In this document: in pieces, positions 18,229 to 27,505 of the stretch
How positions within the stretch are numbered: the stretch's first letter is position 1
Layout of the letters: each line of letters opens with the position of its first letter
From: an uncultured Pelagibacteraceae bacterium
GTDB lineage: Bacteria > Pseudomonadota > Alphaproteobacteria > Pelagibacterales > Pelagibacteraceae
Assembly (NCBI GenBank): GCA_902597895.1
Contig: CACJZM010000003.1
Location: 1-49,350, forward strand
Length of the DNA: 49,350 bases
Reading direction: 5' to 3'
Program-made: the position numbers and the translations under genes
The notes under the pieces: model-generated
What the model saw: the letters and a program-made list of their open reading frames with translations, nothing else
Databases searched by the model: none
What the model was told of the DNA's origin: nothing

Positions 18229-20886
18229 TTATTTTTTTAATTGTGCCTGTGCTGCTGCGAGTTTTGCTATCGGGACTCTATAAGGAGAACAGGACACATA
18301 ATCCAACCCAGTTTTAGCACAAAAATGGATGCTCTTTGGATCTCCTCCATGCTCGCCACAAATCCCTAATTTGATTCTTTTATTTTGTTTTCTTCCTTTT
18401 TCTGTAGCAATTTTTATTAAATCACCAACTCCCTCATCAATTGATACGAAGGGATCAATATCAAAAATTTTATTTTCAATATAATCATTTAAAAACTTTC
18501 CACTATCATCTCTACTTATGCCAAAAGTAGTTTGTGTTAAATCATTTGTACCAAAACTAAAAAATTCTGCATGTTTTGCAATTTCTTTTGATTTTATTAC
18601 AGCTCTCGGTAATTCTATCATAGTGCCAACTAAAAAACGAATACTGGTTTTATTTTCATTCTGAACTTTTTTTGCTACTCTGATAACTAGATCTTTCATT
18701 ATTTTTATTTCCACCTCGGTTGACACTAATGGTATCATTATTTCTGGCATTGTTGATTTAATATTATTTTTCTTACAATGAATTAATGCCTCAAAAATAG
18801 CTCTACATTGCATTTCATAAATTTCTGGGAATGATATACCGAGTCTACATCCTCGATGACCTAACATTGGATTTTGTTCATGAAGTTCAGAAGTTCTTGC
18901 TTTAAGTTCTTTAATTGGAATATTAAGAGATTTAGCAACTTCATTCAATTCTTCATTGTTTTTTGGTAAAAACTCATGCAAAGGTGGATCTAGTAGTCTA
19001 ACCGTGACGGGTAAACCATTCATAATTTTAAATATCTCAATAAAATCTTTTTTCTGGTGAGGTAATAATTTTGCAAGCGCAACATCCCTATCCTCCCTTG
19101 ATTTTGATAATATCATTTCTCTTACAGATAAAATTCTTTCCTCATCAAAAAACATGTGTTCTGTTCTGCATAAACCAATTCCTTCTGCGCCAAATTCTCT
19201 AGCAGTTTTGCTATCTGCTGGAGTTTCTGAGTTGGTCCTAATTTTTAATTTTCTAAAATTATCTGCCCATTTCATTAATTTTGAAAAATCTCCTGAAATT
19301 TCAGGTTTTACTGTTTTTATTTTACCAAAAATTATTCTACCTGTAGAACCATCAATTGTAATTGTGTCACCTTCTTTTATTTCTTTTTCTTTAGTTTTAA
19401 AAAGTTTGTTCTCATAATCAATTTCAATTTCGCTTGAACCAGATACACAAGGTCTGCCCATGCCTCTTGCAACTACAGCAGCATGGCTTGTCATACCTCC
19501 TCTAGCAGTTAAAATTCCTTTGGCAGCATGCATTCCATGAATATCTTCGGGTGAGGTTTCAATCCTAACTAAAATAGTATTTTGCATCATACCATTTAGT
19601 CTTTCTGCCTCTTCAGAGGTAAAAACAACTTTACCACTAGCTGCACCTGGAGATGCAGGCAAACCTTTTGCGATTACCTCTAATGTTTCTTTTTCATCTA
19701 AGGTTGGATGAAGTAATGTGTCTAGGGAATTTGGCTCAATTCTTAACACTGCTTCTTTTTTAGAAATTATTTTTTCTCTAACCATATCAACTGCAATTTT
19801 AACTGCTGATTTAGCAGTTCTTTTTCCTGATCTAGTTTGCAACATCCAAAGTTTATTTTTTTCTATTGTAAATTCAACATCTTGCATATCTTTGTAATGA
19901 TTTTCTAATTTTTTTAATATTTTTTTTAATTTTTTAAAAGCAGTTGGCATTGTTTGTTCCATTGATGGGAGATTCGCTTTTGCAGTATTTTTTGCTTTAG
20001 TTGTTATATATTGAGGCGTTCTAGTTCCTGCTACTACATCTTCTCCTTGAGCATTTATTAAATATTCACCATATATATCTTTAGATCCATCAGATGGATT
20101 GCGTGTGAACACTACACCAGTAGCACAATCACTACCCATGTTTCCAAATACCATTGATTGGACATTAACCGCGGTTCCCCAACTAGAAGGGATTTGATTT
20201 AGTTTTCTATAAATTTTTGCTCTATTACTTTGCCATGATAAAAATACTGCACTTATTGCACCAACTAATTGATCATTTACATTTTGGGGAAATTCTTTTT
20301 TTGTCTTTTCTTTTATTATATTTTTAAAATCTTTTATCAGACCATCCCAATCACTCACATCTAAATCGGTATCAAGCAAAACTCCTTTTGTTAATTTGTA
20401 ATTTTCAATAAGTTCCTCAAAATTATGACTCTCAATTCCTAAAACTACATTTGAATACATTTGAATAAATCTTCTATAACTATCTTTTGCGAATCTCATA
20501 TTTGAGGTACTTTTTGCTAAAGAAAGGACTGTCCTATCATTTAAACCCAGATTTAGAATAGTATCCATCATTCCAGGCATTGATACTCTTGCTCCAGATC
20601 TAACTGACACAAGTAAAGGATTTTTTAAATCTCCAAATTTTTTTCCAGAGTCTTTTTCAATATTTTTTAACTCTTTATTTATTTCTTTTAAAATTCTTGA
20701 ATTTAATTTTTTATTATTTTTAAAAAATAAATCACAAACCTCAGTTGAGATCGTAAAACCTGGAGGTACTGGCAGACCCATTCTTTCCATTTCAGAAAGG
20801 TTTAAACCCTTTCCGCCCAATATATTTTTTGGAAATTTTATTTTTTTTACATTTTTTGACTTAAAATTAAATATAAATTTTTTCAT
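18229..20886 (-). CDS. ppdK: Pyruvate, phosphate dikinase
   Basis: PPDK interconverts pyruvate, ATP and phosphate with phosphoenolpyruvate, AMP and pyrophosphate. The 885 residues carry the full set of domains. The N-terminal nucleotide-binding domain begins with GGKGLNLSEMERMGLPVPPG. The swivelling phosphohistidine domain has GGMTSHAAVVARGMGRPCVSG (catalytic His). The C-terminal PEP/pyruvate barrel includes GTNDLTQTTFG and GICGEHGGD. It starts one base after the glyS stop, an order (glyQ-glyS-ppdK) shared with other alphaproteobacteria. It gives a pyrophosphate-linked route between glycolysis and gluconeogenesis. Confidence 0.97.
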   Translation of the reverse strand: MKKFIFNFKSKNVKKIKFPKNILGGKGLNLSEMERMGLPVPPGFTISTEVCDLFFKNNKKLNSRILKEINKELKNIEKDSGKKFGDLKNPLLVSVRSGARVSMPGMMDTILNLGLNDRTVLSLAKSTSNMRFAKDSYRRFIQMYSNVVLGIESHNFEELIENYKLTKGVLLDTDLDVSDWDGLIKDFKNIIKEKTKKEFPQNVNDQLVGAISAVFLSWQSNRAKIYRKLNQIPSSWGTAVNVQSMVFGNMGSDCATGVVFTRNPSDGSKDIYGEYLINAQGEDVVAGTRTPQYITTKAKNTAKANLPSMEQTMPTAFKKLKKILKKLENHYKDMQDVEFTIEKNKLWMLQTRSGKRTAKSAVKIAVDMVREKIISKKEAVLRIEPNSLDTLLHPTLDEKETLEVIAKGLPASPGAASGKVVFTSEEAERLNGMMQNTILVRIETSPEDIHGMHAAKGILTARGGMTSHAAVVARGMGRPCVSGSSEIEIDYENKLFKTKEKEIKEGDTITIDGSTGRIIFGKIKTVKPEISGDFSKLMKWADNFRKLKIRTNSETPADSKTAREFGAEGIGLCRTEHMFFDEERILSVREMILSKSREDRDVALAKLLPHQKKDFIEIFKIMNGLPVTVRLLDPPLHEFLPKNNEELNEVAKSLNIPIKELKARTSELHEQNPMLGHRGCRLGISFPEIYEMQCRAIFEALIHCKKNNIKSTMPEIMIPLVSTEVEIKIMKDLVIRVAKKVQNENKTSIRFLVGTMIELPRAVIKSKEIAKHAEFFSFGTNDLTQTTFGISRDDSGKFLNDYIENKIFDIDPFVSIDEGVGDLIKIATEKGRKQNKRIKLGICGEHGGDPKSIHFCAKTGLDYVSCSPYRVPIAKLAAAQAQLKK

Positions 20887-20887
20887 A

Positions 20888-22240
20888 CTAAACTTCTATC
20901 TTTGAAAAGTTAAAATAATTATCGAAGCTTTTACACAACATTTTTAAAAGTTCTAGCCTATTTTTTTTAATCATTTTCTCCTCAGCATTTACTTTAACAT
21001 TGTTAAAAAAATTATTTACCTCAGTTTTTGCACTAGAAAGTATTTTAAGCCCTTGTTCGTAGTTTTCATCTCCTCCTACACTAGAAAAATATTTCCTTAT
21101 CTCATGTATTTTTTTATATAAATTCTTTTCGTATTCATTTTTAAACAATCCTGGGTCAGCAGTTCCTACCAAATCTAATTCTTCTTGTTTTTCATTAGTA
21201 AGAATATTGGATGATCTCTTATAAATAGCTAGTGCATCTAAACCAAAATCTTTTTTTATATTTTTATTTAAAAAAATAGATTTTTTATAAATTTTCATTA
21301 AATCATCAACTCCAAAAGAAGATATGGAGCTGTCAATAATATCCGATCTTATTTGCTTATCTTTAAGATAGTTTTTCAATCTATCTAAAATAAATTCGCT
21401 TAATTCATTTTGAATTTTTTTAGTTTCAAATTCATAGCCCTGATCTTTGTAAAGTGTACAGGAGTAATTTAATAAATCCCTGATTTTTATTTTTTTTTCA
21501 TTCTCAACAATTAATCTAACTAAACTAATGGCCATCCTTCTTAAAGCATAAGGATCTTTTGAACTCGATGGTCTTAAATCAATGCCAAAAAACCCGACTA
21601 AAGAATCTATTTTATCACTTAAAGACAATGCGATACTGTAGGGCTTTTTTGGAATTTTACTATCCATTCCTAATGGGAGATAATGCTCTGATATAGCTAG
21701 ACTAACTTCTTTTTCAAAACCTTGAGCTTCAGCAAAATATCCACCCATAACACCTTGTAGCTCAGGAAACTCAGCAACCAAGTCTGACATTAAATCTACC
21801 TTGCAAATTGACGAGGCAATTTCTATTTTTTCTTTACTAATTAAAAATTCGTCTGAGATAATTGCGCTTAACTTTCTCATTCTTTGAATTTTATCAAAGT
21901 AAGAGCCCAATCCCTTAAAGTAATTAATATTTTTTAATTTTGATATTTGTTTAACTAAGTTTTGGGACTTATTTCTATCCCAAAAAAACTCTGCATCACT
22001 TAATCTAGCATCTATTACTCTTTCGTTTCCTATTTTTACCAATCCTTTTGGATCATTGATATCCGCAACTACTATAAAATTATTCGTTAAATTAGATTTG
22101 TTATCTATAGTAGAAAAATATTTTTGATGTGTTTGCATAGTAGTAACTAAAATTTCACTAGGAATATTTAAAAATCTCTTATCAAATTCACACACCAAAA
22201 TTTTTGGTTTCTCAACTAAATCTGTAACCTCATTTAGCAA
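20888..22240 (-). CDS. glyS: Glycyl-tRNA synthetase beta subunit, C-terminal part (after in-frame stop)
   Basis: This frame continues GlyS from the segment LLNEVTDLVEKPKIL to the C-terminal helical/anticodon-binding domain. TTMQTHQKYFS, DARLSDAEFFWDRN and the DPYALRRMA segment are family hallmarks. It is in the same frame as the upstream part but separated from it by one TAA (22279-22277), then AAA codons from a run of 14 A. If translated separately it would have to start at a TTG (22240) with no visible Shine-Dalgarno. Together the two parts give the normal length of about 685 residues. I infer one interrupted gene rather than two evolved subunits. Confidence 0.85.
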   Translation of the reverse strand: MLNEVTDLVEKPKILVCEFDKRFLNIPSEILVTTMQTHQKYFSTIDNKSNLTNNFIVVADINDPKGLVKIGNERVIDARLSDAEFFWDRNKSQNLVKQISKLKNINYFKGLGSYFDKIQRMRKLSAIISDEFLISKEKIEIASSICKVDLMSDLVAEFPELQGVMGGYFAEAQGFEKEVSLAISEHYLPLGMDSKIPKKPYSIALSLSDKIDSLVGFFGIDLRPSSSKDPYALRRMAISLVRLIVENEKKIKIRDLLNYSCTLYKDQGYEFETKKIQNELSEFILDRLKNYLKDKQIRSDIIDSSISSFGVDDLMKIYKKSIFLNKNIKKDFGLDALAIYKRSSNILTNEKQEELDLVGTADPGLFKNEYEKNLYKKIHEIRKYFSSVGGDENYEQGLKILSSAKTEVNNFFNNVKVNAEEKMIKKNRLELLKMLCKSFDNYFNFSKIEV

Positions 22241-22276
22241 TTTTTCATTTAAATTTACTTTAAATTTTTTTTTTTT

Positions 22277-22951
22277 TTAAGCTTTTATAATTTCTTTTAT
22301 AATGAAATCTTTTCTTAATTCTTGATCAATAATAATATTATTTAATTTAAAAAATTTTTCATAGTTTTTAAATTCAGTAAATTTTTTCAAATTTTCCTCT
22401 AAATTTTTGTCAACAAATGTTTTGTTAGAGCTCTGGAGATGATTCAAATTAAAATCTAGAATTGATTTATCAAATACTGCTAAAATTGATTTAAGTGGCC
22501 TGCCCCAATAAAGATTATGCTCTCCCCATCTCATTGATTTTTTCCAAGAGATTTTTGCTAATAATTTTTTAATGTTGTCTCTAAAAAGCTGATGAGTACT
22601 TATTTTTACTGAAGGTTTTTTAAAAAAAAAGAATTCACCTTTGTCGGTAGTTTTTTTATAAACTTGACTCTTGTTTATTTGATTTGATTTTAAAAAACCC
22701 TGTAATGCCATATCTTGTGAATTTACACTCGGGCCTCTAATTTCTAAGGATTTTTTTTCAATTTCTTTTGGAATTTTATCTATATAAAGCACTAATCTAT
22801 TTGGTGTAGAAAAAGACTTAACCTTGCTGTTAATAGTTATATCGTTTTCATCAAGAAATTTTTGAAAAATTTCCTTCAATTCATTTCTAGCATTTGATTG
22901 TAAGTTAGCAGGTATTTCCTCACTAAATAATTCTAAAAAAAATTCAGACAT
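22277..22951 (-). CDS. glyS: Glycyl-tRNA synthetase beta subunit, N-terminal part (ends at in-frame TAA)
   Basis: The N-terminus MSEFFLELFSEEIPANLQ is typical of GlyS, as are KSMRWGEHNLYWGRPLKSI and the following segment. The ATG at 22951 was chosen because it sits just after the glyQ stop (TGA, one base, ATG) and gives the canonical N-terminus; a start at 22984 would add 11 unlikely residues. The frame ends early with KEIIKA-stop, where other GlyS proteins continue into the LLEEVT-type segment. The stop is followed directly by A14 on the coding strand. Substitution of one T would restore the frame. Confidence 0.88.
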   Translation of the reverse strand: MSEFFLELFSEEIPANLQSNARNELKEIFQKFLDENDITINSKVKSFSTPNRLVLYIDKIPKEIEKKSLEIRGPSVNSQDMALQGFLKSNQINKSQVYKKTTDKGEFFFFKKPSVKISTHQLFRDNIKKLLAKISWKKSMRWGEHNLYWGRPLKSILAVFDKSILDFNLNHLQSSNKTFVDKNLEENLKKFTEFKNYEKFFKLNNIIIDQELRKDFIIKEIIKA

Positions 22952-22952
22952 T

Positions 22953-23843
22953 TCAATTTTGACTTTCAATCCAAATTTTACCAATCTCCTTTGTAAGATC
23001 TCTAATCCTTGCTATATATTCTGCTCTTTGGGCAACACTTATTACTCCTCTCGCATCTAATAAATTAAATACGTGGCTTGATTTTAAGCACTGATCATAT
23101 GCGGGGAGTGAAATTTTTTTTTCAATTAAAGATTTTGCTTCGCTCTCTAACATATCAAAGATTTTGAATAGATTTTCTGTATTAGCATAATCAAAGTTAT
23201 ATGCAGAAAACTCTTTTTCTGATTGATGAAAAACATCCCTATATAGAATTCCTTCATTATTCCATGCTAAATCAAAGATGTTCTTTTTATTTTGTATAAA
23301 CATGCACAATCTTTCTAATCCATAAGTAATTTCAACTGAAATTGGATTACATTCTAATCCAGCCATTTGCTGAAAATATGTAAACTGAGTAACTTCCATG
23401 CCATCACACCAAACTTCCCACCCAAGACCTGCCGCTCCCAATGTTGGACTTTCCCAATCGTCTTCAACAAATCTAACATCGTGATCTTTATGATCTATTC
23501 CAATAGCTGTTAAGCTATTTAAATAAAGTTTTTTAATTTCTTTTGGAGATGGTTTGATTAAAACTTGAAATTGATAGTAATGTTGTAGTCTATTTGGATT
23601 ATCACCATATCTTCCATCTGTTGGTCTTCTTGATGGTTGAACATAAGCAGTTTTCCATGGTTTAGGTCCTAATGACCTGAGGGTGGTAGCTGGATGAAAA
23701 GTTCCTGCACCAACTTCTAAATCATATGGTTGTAGAATTACACAACCTTTTTTAGACCAATATTTCTGTAAATTTAATATTGTATCTTGAAAAGAAATAA
23801 AACTCGTTATCTTTTTACTTTTTTTCTTAATTTTAGAAACCAT
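22953..23843 (-). CDS. glyQ: Glycyl-tRNA synthetase alpha subunit
   Basis: GlyQ is the catalytic class II subunit of the bacterial alpha2-beta2 glycyl-tRNA synthetase. Hallmarks are [19 protein letters not shown], the [20 protein letters not shown] motif and [26 protein letters not shown]. The 296 residues are normal, with about 15 extra Lys-rich residues at the N-terminus. It overlaps the upstream peptidase gene by 11 bases and leads directly into glyS. It needs GlyS for tRNA binding, so the state of glyS matters for cell viability. Confidence 0.97.
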   Translation of the reverse strand: MVSKIKKKSKKITSFISFQDTILNLQKYWSKKGCVILQPYDLEVGAGTFHPATTLRSLGPKPWKTAYVQPSRRPTDGRYGDNPNRLQHYYQFQVLIKPSPKEIKKLYLNSLTAIGIDHKDHDVRFVEDDWESPTLGAAGLGWEVWCDGMEVTQFTYFQQMAGLECNPISVEITYGLERLCMFIQNKKNIFDLAWNNEGILYRDVFHQSEKEFSAYNFDYANTENLFKIFDMLESEAKSLIEKKISLPAYDQCLKSSHVFNLLDARGVISVAQRAEYIARIRDLTKEIGKIWIESQN

Positions 23844-24639
23844 ATCTTTGCCAGATAGATCTTTCTTCTAAAGCGTTAATTATTTGGTTAGTATTAATTT
23901 CATTAGATAATTTTTTTGCTAACCAACCTTTAGTTTTTTCAAATTTCTTAATAATTATTTTTTCTCCGAATTTTTCTTTTAAAACTTTTTCTGGATTGCC
24001 AATATCATCTATTAATCCAAGTTCTTTTGCTTTCCTTCCTGACCAAAACTCTCCAGAAAATAATTCAATGCCACTATCTTTTTTTAATTTTGATGACCTG
24101 CTTTTTTCTACTACATCAATAAAATCTTTGTGTAAATCAATTTGAATATTTTTTAATCGTTCAATATCTTCATTTTTCTCCTCTAGAAAAGGATCAAGAG
24201 TGCTTTTATTTTTTCCTGCCGTATATACTCTTCTTTGAACCCCAATTTTTTTAATTAAATCTTTAAATCCAAAAGATGAATAAATCACACCTATGGAACC
24301 AACAATTGAACTTTGATTTGCATAAATTTCATCTCCTGCGCATGCTATTAAATACCCGCCTGAAGCAGCAACATCCTCAGCAAAAACTATTACTTTTTTT
24401 TTATTTTTAATCGCTTGAGATTTTATAAGGTCATGAATTAAATGTGACTGAACAGGGGATCCTCCTGGAGAATTGATTGAAATTGCTACTGCAGGTGATT
24501 TTTTTAAAGAAAATGCTTTTTTAATTATTTCTTCCTGACTTGAAAAATCTATTCCTTGTCTAAATTTACCAACGTTTCCTATAACTCCATTAAGAATTAT
24601 ATGTGGTATAATTTTTTTTTTTTTAAAAAAAGAAAGCAT
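23833..24639 (-). CDS. S49-family signal peptide peptidase (SppA/SohB-like)
   Basis: This is a single-domain serine-lysine peptidase that would cut remnant signal peptides at the inner membrane. The catalytic Ser lies in [18 protein letters not shown]. The general-base Lys is expected in the [13 protein letters not shown] segment. [15 protein letters not shown] forms the oxyanion region and SIVGSIGVI follows. The start at 24639 ([11 protein letters not shown]) was chosen because a good promoter lies at 24680-24707, downstream of the alternative ATG at 24720. With this start the protein has about 268 residues and no obvious membrane anchor. It heads the transcript with glyQ, glyS and ppdK. Confidence 0.9.
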   Translation of the reverse strand: MLSFFKKKKIIPHIILNGVIGNVGKFRQGIDFSSQEEIIKKAFSLKKSPAVAISINSPGGSPVQSHLIHDLIKSQAIKNKKKVIVFAEDVAASGGYLIACAGDEIYANQSSIVGSIGVIYSSFGFKDLIKKIGVQRRVYTAGKNKSTLDPFLEEKNEDIERLKNIQIDLHKDFIDVVEKSRSSKLKKDSGIELFSGEFWSGRKAKELGLIDDIGNPEKVLKEKFGEKIIIKKFEKTKGWLAKKLSNEINTNQIINALEERSIWQRYGF

Positions 24640-24679
24640 AATAATGTTTATAAGATTTTTTTGTTTAATATAAAATCTC

Positions 24680-24707
24680 CTTATAGTTGAAGATTGAGGT
24701 GCGTCAA
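24680..24707 (-). promoter_or_regulatory. Sigma-70 promoter of the sppA-glyQS-ppdK transcript
   Basis: The minus strand reads TTGACG (24707-24702), a 16-base spacer and TATAAG (24685-24680). This is the best -35/-10 pair noticed in the window. Transcription would start near 24673, about 35 bases before the ATG at 24639. Its -35 box directly abuts the -35 box proposed for ispB on the other strand. Confidence 0.6.
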
Positions 24708-24738
24708 TTGATAAGTACAATAATGTGATAATTATACT
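24708..24738 (+). promoter_or_regulatory. Candidate promoter of ispB
   Basis: TTGATA at 24708-24713 begins on the base after the divergent -35 box. Two -10 choices exist: ATTATA at 24731 (17-base spacer) and TATACT at 24733 (19-base spacer). Either leaves a leader of under ten bases before the ATG at 24750. Confidence 0.38.
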
Positions 24739-24749
24739 ACTTTAATTTT

Positions 24750-25763
24750 ATGGGAACAGTTGTTCAATTAAAAAACAAGATAAATAATTCATATTTAGAG
24801 CTAAAAAATTCAGTTGAAGATAAACTGGTTTTGGTTGAAGAGAGAATAAAATCAAAACTATCTAGTAAAGTTGAGCTAGTAGAAAAAATGACAGATTATC
24901 ATTTAAACACTGGAGGTAAAAGATTACGAGCACTTTTAACATTGGGATCTGCAAAACTCTGTGGTTATCAAAAAGGAACTAGAGATGTCAACCTCTCAGC
25001 ATGCGTTGAACTGATTCATGCAGCAACACTGATGCATGATGATGTAATTGATAATAGTGATTTAAGAAGAGGAAAAAAAACTTTAAATAATATCTGGGGT
25101 AACCAATCATCAATTCTTGTAGGAGATTATTTGTTAAGCAGATGTTTTGAAATGATGGTTGATGACGGTGATAAAGAAGTTCTAAAACTGTTATCGTCAA
25201 CTTCAGCTGAAATTTCTCAAGGTGAGGTTCTACAATTACAAAATAAAGGTGAAATTGATATGCTTGAAGAAACCTATCTAAAAATAATATCATCAAAAAC
25301 TGCTTCATTATTTGCCGCAGCAACAAAAGTTGGCGCAATATTAACAAATAAAGAAAGTAAAATAAAAGACGCATTAGAATTTTATGGAAAAAATCTTGGC
25401 CTTACTTTTCAAATAGCTGACGATACTCTAGACTATAATTCTGAATTAAAATTATTTGGAAAAGAAATTGGTAATGATTTTTATGAAGGGAAAATTACTT
25501 TGCCTATAATATTACTTTATCAAAAAGCGTCTAAAGAAGAAAAGGAAGATATTAAAGTTTATTTTGCAAATCTTAATAGATCTAAAGAAGATTTTAAAAA
25601 TATTCTTAAATTAATAAAAAAATATAATATTATTGAAGATTGTTATGCTAAAGCAGAATATTTTATAAATCTTTCCTCAAATTCCTTGAGTATATTTTCA
25701 GATTCCAAAGAAAAGGAAATCTTTAAAAAATTAACATCTTTTAGTTTGGAAAGAAATTTTTAA
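24750..25763 (+). CDS. ispB: Long-chain polyprenyl diphosphate synthase (octaprenyl type)
   Basis: This trans-prenyltransferase builds the ubiquinone side chain from farnesyl and isopentenyl diphosphates. The first Asp-rich motif is LMHDDVIDNSDLRRG and the second is QIADDTLDY. GGKRLRALL binds the diphosphate. Two small residues (A-A) before the first motif agree with a long product, and 337 residues is usual for IspB. The chain length cannot be fixed from sequence. It converges with pdxH and the two stop codons share the bases TTAA. Confidence 0.92.
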   Translation: MGTVVQLKNKINNSYLELKNSVEDKLVLVEERIKSKLSSKVELVEKMTDYHLNTGGKRLRALLTLGSAKLCGYQKGTRDVNLSACVELIHAATLMHDDVIDNSDLRRGKKTLNNIWGNQSSILVGDYLLSRCFEMMVDDGDKEVLKLLSSTSAEISQGEVLQLQNKGEIDMLEETYLKIISSKTASLFAAATKVGAILTNKESKIKDALEFYGKNLGLTFQIADDTLDYNSELKLFGKEIGNDFYEGKITLPIILLYQKASKEEKEDIKVYFANLNRSKEDFKNILKLIKKYNIIEDCYAKAEYFINLSSNSLSIFSDSKEKEIFKKLTSFSLERNF

Positions 25764-26386
25764 GGACTAAGCAAAACCTTTTTCCAATTATTTCCATCTA
25801 ATCTAATGTATTTCAATCTTTGATGAATTCTATTTTCTCCATCTAACCAAAATTCAATTTCAGTTGGTGATAAATTCCAACCTGACCAATAATTGGGTCT
25901 AGGCACATTATTCACATCAGGAAATTTTTTTTTAAATTTATTTATTGATTGGGTCAATTCATCTCTTTGATTTAAAATTGCACTTTGTTTGGATGCCCAA
26001 GCTCCAATTCTGCTCCCATAAGCCCTGCTGTTATAGTATTCATCTGCATCTTTGCTGGAAACACTATTTATTTTTCCAATCACTCTTACTTGTCTTAATA
26101 AACTTTTCCAATGAAAACACATTGATGCTTTAGGGTTAACTTTTATATCTTCACTTTTTTTACTATTAAGATTTGTGTAAAAAATAAATCCTTTTTCATT
26201 GAAACCTTTTAGTAGCACCATTCTTACTGATGAATTTCCCTCTTTGTCTGATGTGCCTAGAGCTAAAGCATTTGGATCGTTTATTTCTGTTTTTTTTGCC
26301 GTATTAAACCATTCTTCGAATAGCTTAAAAGGGTTATCTAATTCCCCAAAACAGTGATCTATTCCTAATGAGTTTTTTTGATTCAT
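25760..26386 (-). CDS. pdxH: Pyridoxamine/pyridoxine 5'-phosphate oxidase
   Basis: PdxH oxidises PNP or PMP to pyridoxal phosphate with FMN. The FMN-binding split barrel shows [21 protein letters not shown] and the C-terminal signature [24 protein letters not shown] with the R-L-H-type end ([12 protein letters not shown]). Its 208 residues match the family. It is a single gene between ispB and aroC. Its start is 33 bases from the aroC start on the opposite strand, so the two promoters overlap coding sequence. Confidence 0.96.
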   Translation of the reverse strand: MNQKNSLGIDHCFGELDNPFKLFEEWFNTAKKTEINDPNALALGTSDKEGNSSVRMVLLKGFNEKGFIFYTNLNSKKSEDIKVNPKASMCFHWKSLLRQVRVIGKINSVSSKDADEYYNSRAYGSRIGAWASKQSAILNQRDELTQSINKFKKKFPDVNNVPRPNYWSGWNLSPTEIEFWLDGENRIHQRLKYIRLDGNNWKKVLLSP

Positions 26387-26405
26387 AATTTAAACAAAAT
26401 AATCT
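26378..26405 (+). promoter_or_regulatory. Candidate promoter of aroC
   Basis: TTGATT (26378-26383), a 16-base spacer and TAATCT (26400-26405) precede the aroC ATG at 26420. The -35 box lies inside the first codons of pdxH on the other strand. This is a modest match in AT-rich DNA. Confidence 0.35.
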
Positions 26406-26419
26406 ATATATTATATTTT

Positions 26420-27505
26420 ATGTCATTTAATACATTTGGAAAGATATTTCGGTTCACCACTTGGGGTGAGTCACATGGTCCTGCTATAGGTTGTGTGGTA
26501 GATGGCTGCCCTCCCAATATAAATATAAATGAGCAAGATATTCAAAAAGAATTAAATAAAAGAAAACCTGGGCAATCTAAATTTACAACGCAAAGAAAAG
26601 AGGATGACAAAGTAAATATACTTTCAGGTATTTTTAATGGTAAAACAACAGGTACACCAATTTCAATGATAATTTACAACAAAGATATGAGGTCTAGGGA
26701 CTATGAAACTATAAAAAATAAATTTAGACCTGGTCATGCTGATTATACTTATTTTAAAAAGTATGGAATCAGAGATTACAGAGGAGGTGGAAGACAGTCT
26801 GCAAGAGAAACTGCCTCAAGAGTTGCTGCAGGAGCAATAGCTAAAAAAGTTTTAGAAAAAAAAATTGGATCAAAATATAATTTAATAGGTGCTGTCACTC
26901 AATTAGGTATACTTGGTTGTAATGAAAAAAAATGGAATGATAAATTTATATCAAAGAACCCTTTTTTTTGTCCTGACAAATCAATTGTAAAATTATGGGA
27001 AAAATATTTATTGAGTATAAGAAAAGCTGGATCTTCTTGTGGGGCAATTATTGAACTAAGAGCAAGAGGTGTTCCTGTAGGCTTGGGCGCCCCAATTTAT
27101 TCAAAATTAGATATGGATCTAGCCTCAGCAATGATGAGTATAAATGCAGTTAAGGGTGTTAACATTGGATCTGGTATGAACTCCGCACAATTAACTGGAG
27201 AGCAAAATTCAGATGAGATTTCTCAAAAAGGTACCAAAGCTAAATTTGCGTCAAACAACGCTGGCGGCATTCTAGGCGGAATATCTTCAGGTCAAGAAAT
27301 AATTGTTTCATTTGCAGTTAAACCTACTTCATCTATTTTAACTAGAAGAAAAACAATCAATAGATTTGGTAAAAACACATCAATATCTGTTAAAGGAAGA
27401 CACGATCCATGTGTTGGTATAAGAGCTGTACCAATTGGTGAAGCTATGATGCACTGTGTTTTATTAGACCACTATCTAATGAATCAGGCTCAGTGTAGTT
27501 ATTAA
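26420..27505 (+). CDS. aroC: Chorismate synthase
   Basis: AroC makes chorismate from EPSP and needs reduced FMN, the last step of the shikimate pathway. The N-terminus [24 protein letters not shown] has the first family signature. [18 protein letters not shown] and the C-terminal [21 protein letters not shown] carry the others. The ATG at 26420 was chosen over one at 26378 because the family begins at this Met; the extra 14 residues are hydrophobic and unlike any AroC. With this start it has 361 residues. It shares stop-codon bases with dxs (TTAA). Confidence 0.97.
   Translation: MSFNTFGKIFRFTTWGESHGPAIGCVVDGCPPNININEQDIQKELNKRKPGQSKFTTQRKEDDKVNILSGIFNGKTTGTPISMIIYNKDMRSRDYETIKNKFRPGHADYTYFKKYGIRDYRGGGRQSARETASRVAAGAIAKKVLEKKIGSKYNLIGAVTQLGILGCNEKKWNDKFISKNPFFCPDKSIVKLWEKYLLSIRKAGSSCGAIIELRARGVPVGLGAPIYSKLDMDLASAMMSINAVKGVNIGSGMNSAQLTGEQNSDEISQKGTKAKFASNNAGGILGGISSGQEIIVSFAVKPTSSILTRRKTINRFGKNTSISVKGRHDPCVGIRAVPIGEAMMHCVLLDHYLMNQAQCSY

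Noticed and set aside
22265-22278. The A14 run in glyS as a programmed frameshift or slippage site
   Set aside because: The stop codon precedes the run in the direction of transcription, and both flanking parts are in the same frame. Slippage in the run alone would break the frame rather than repair it.
24640-24720. N-terminal extension of the S49 peptidase starting at 24720
   Set aside because: The extra 27 residues match no family feature, and the best promoter in the window (24680-24707) would lie inside the gene.
26378-26419. Longer chorismate synthase starting at 26378
   Set aside because: The family N-terminus starts with the Met at 26420; the upstream residues overlap pdxH and look like translated spacer.
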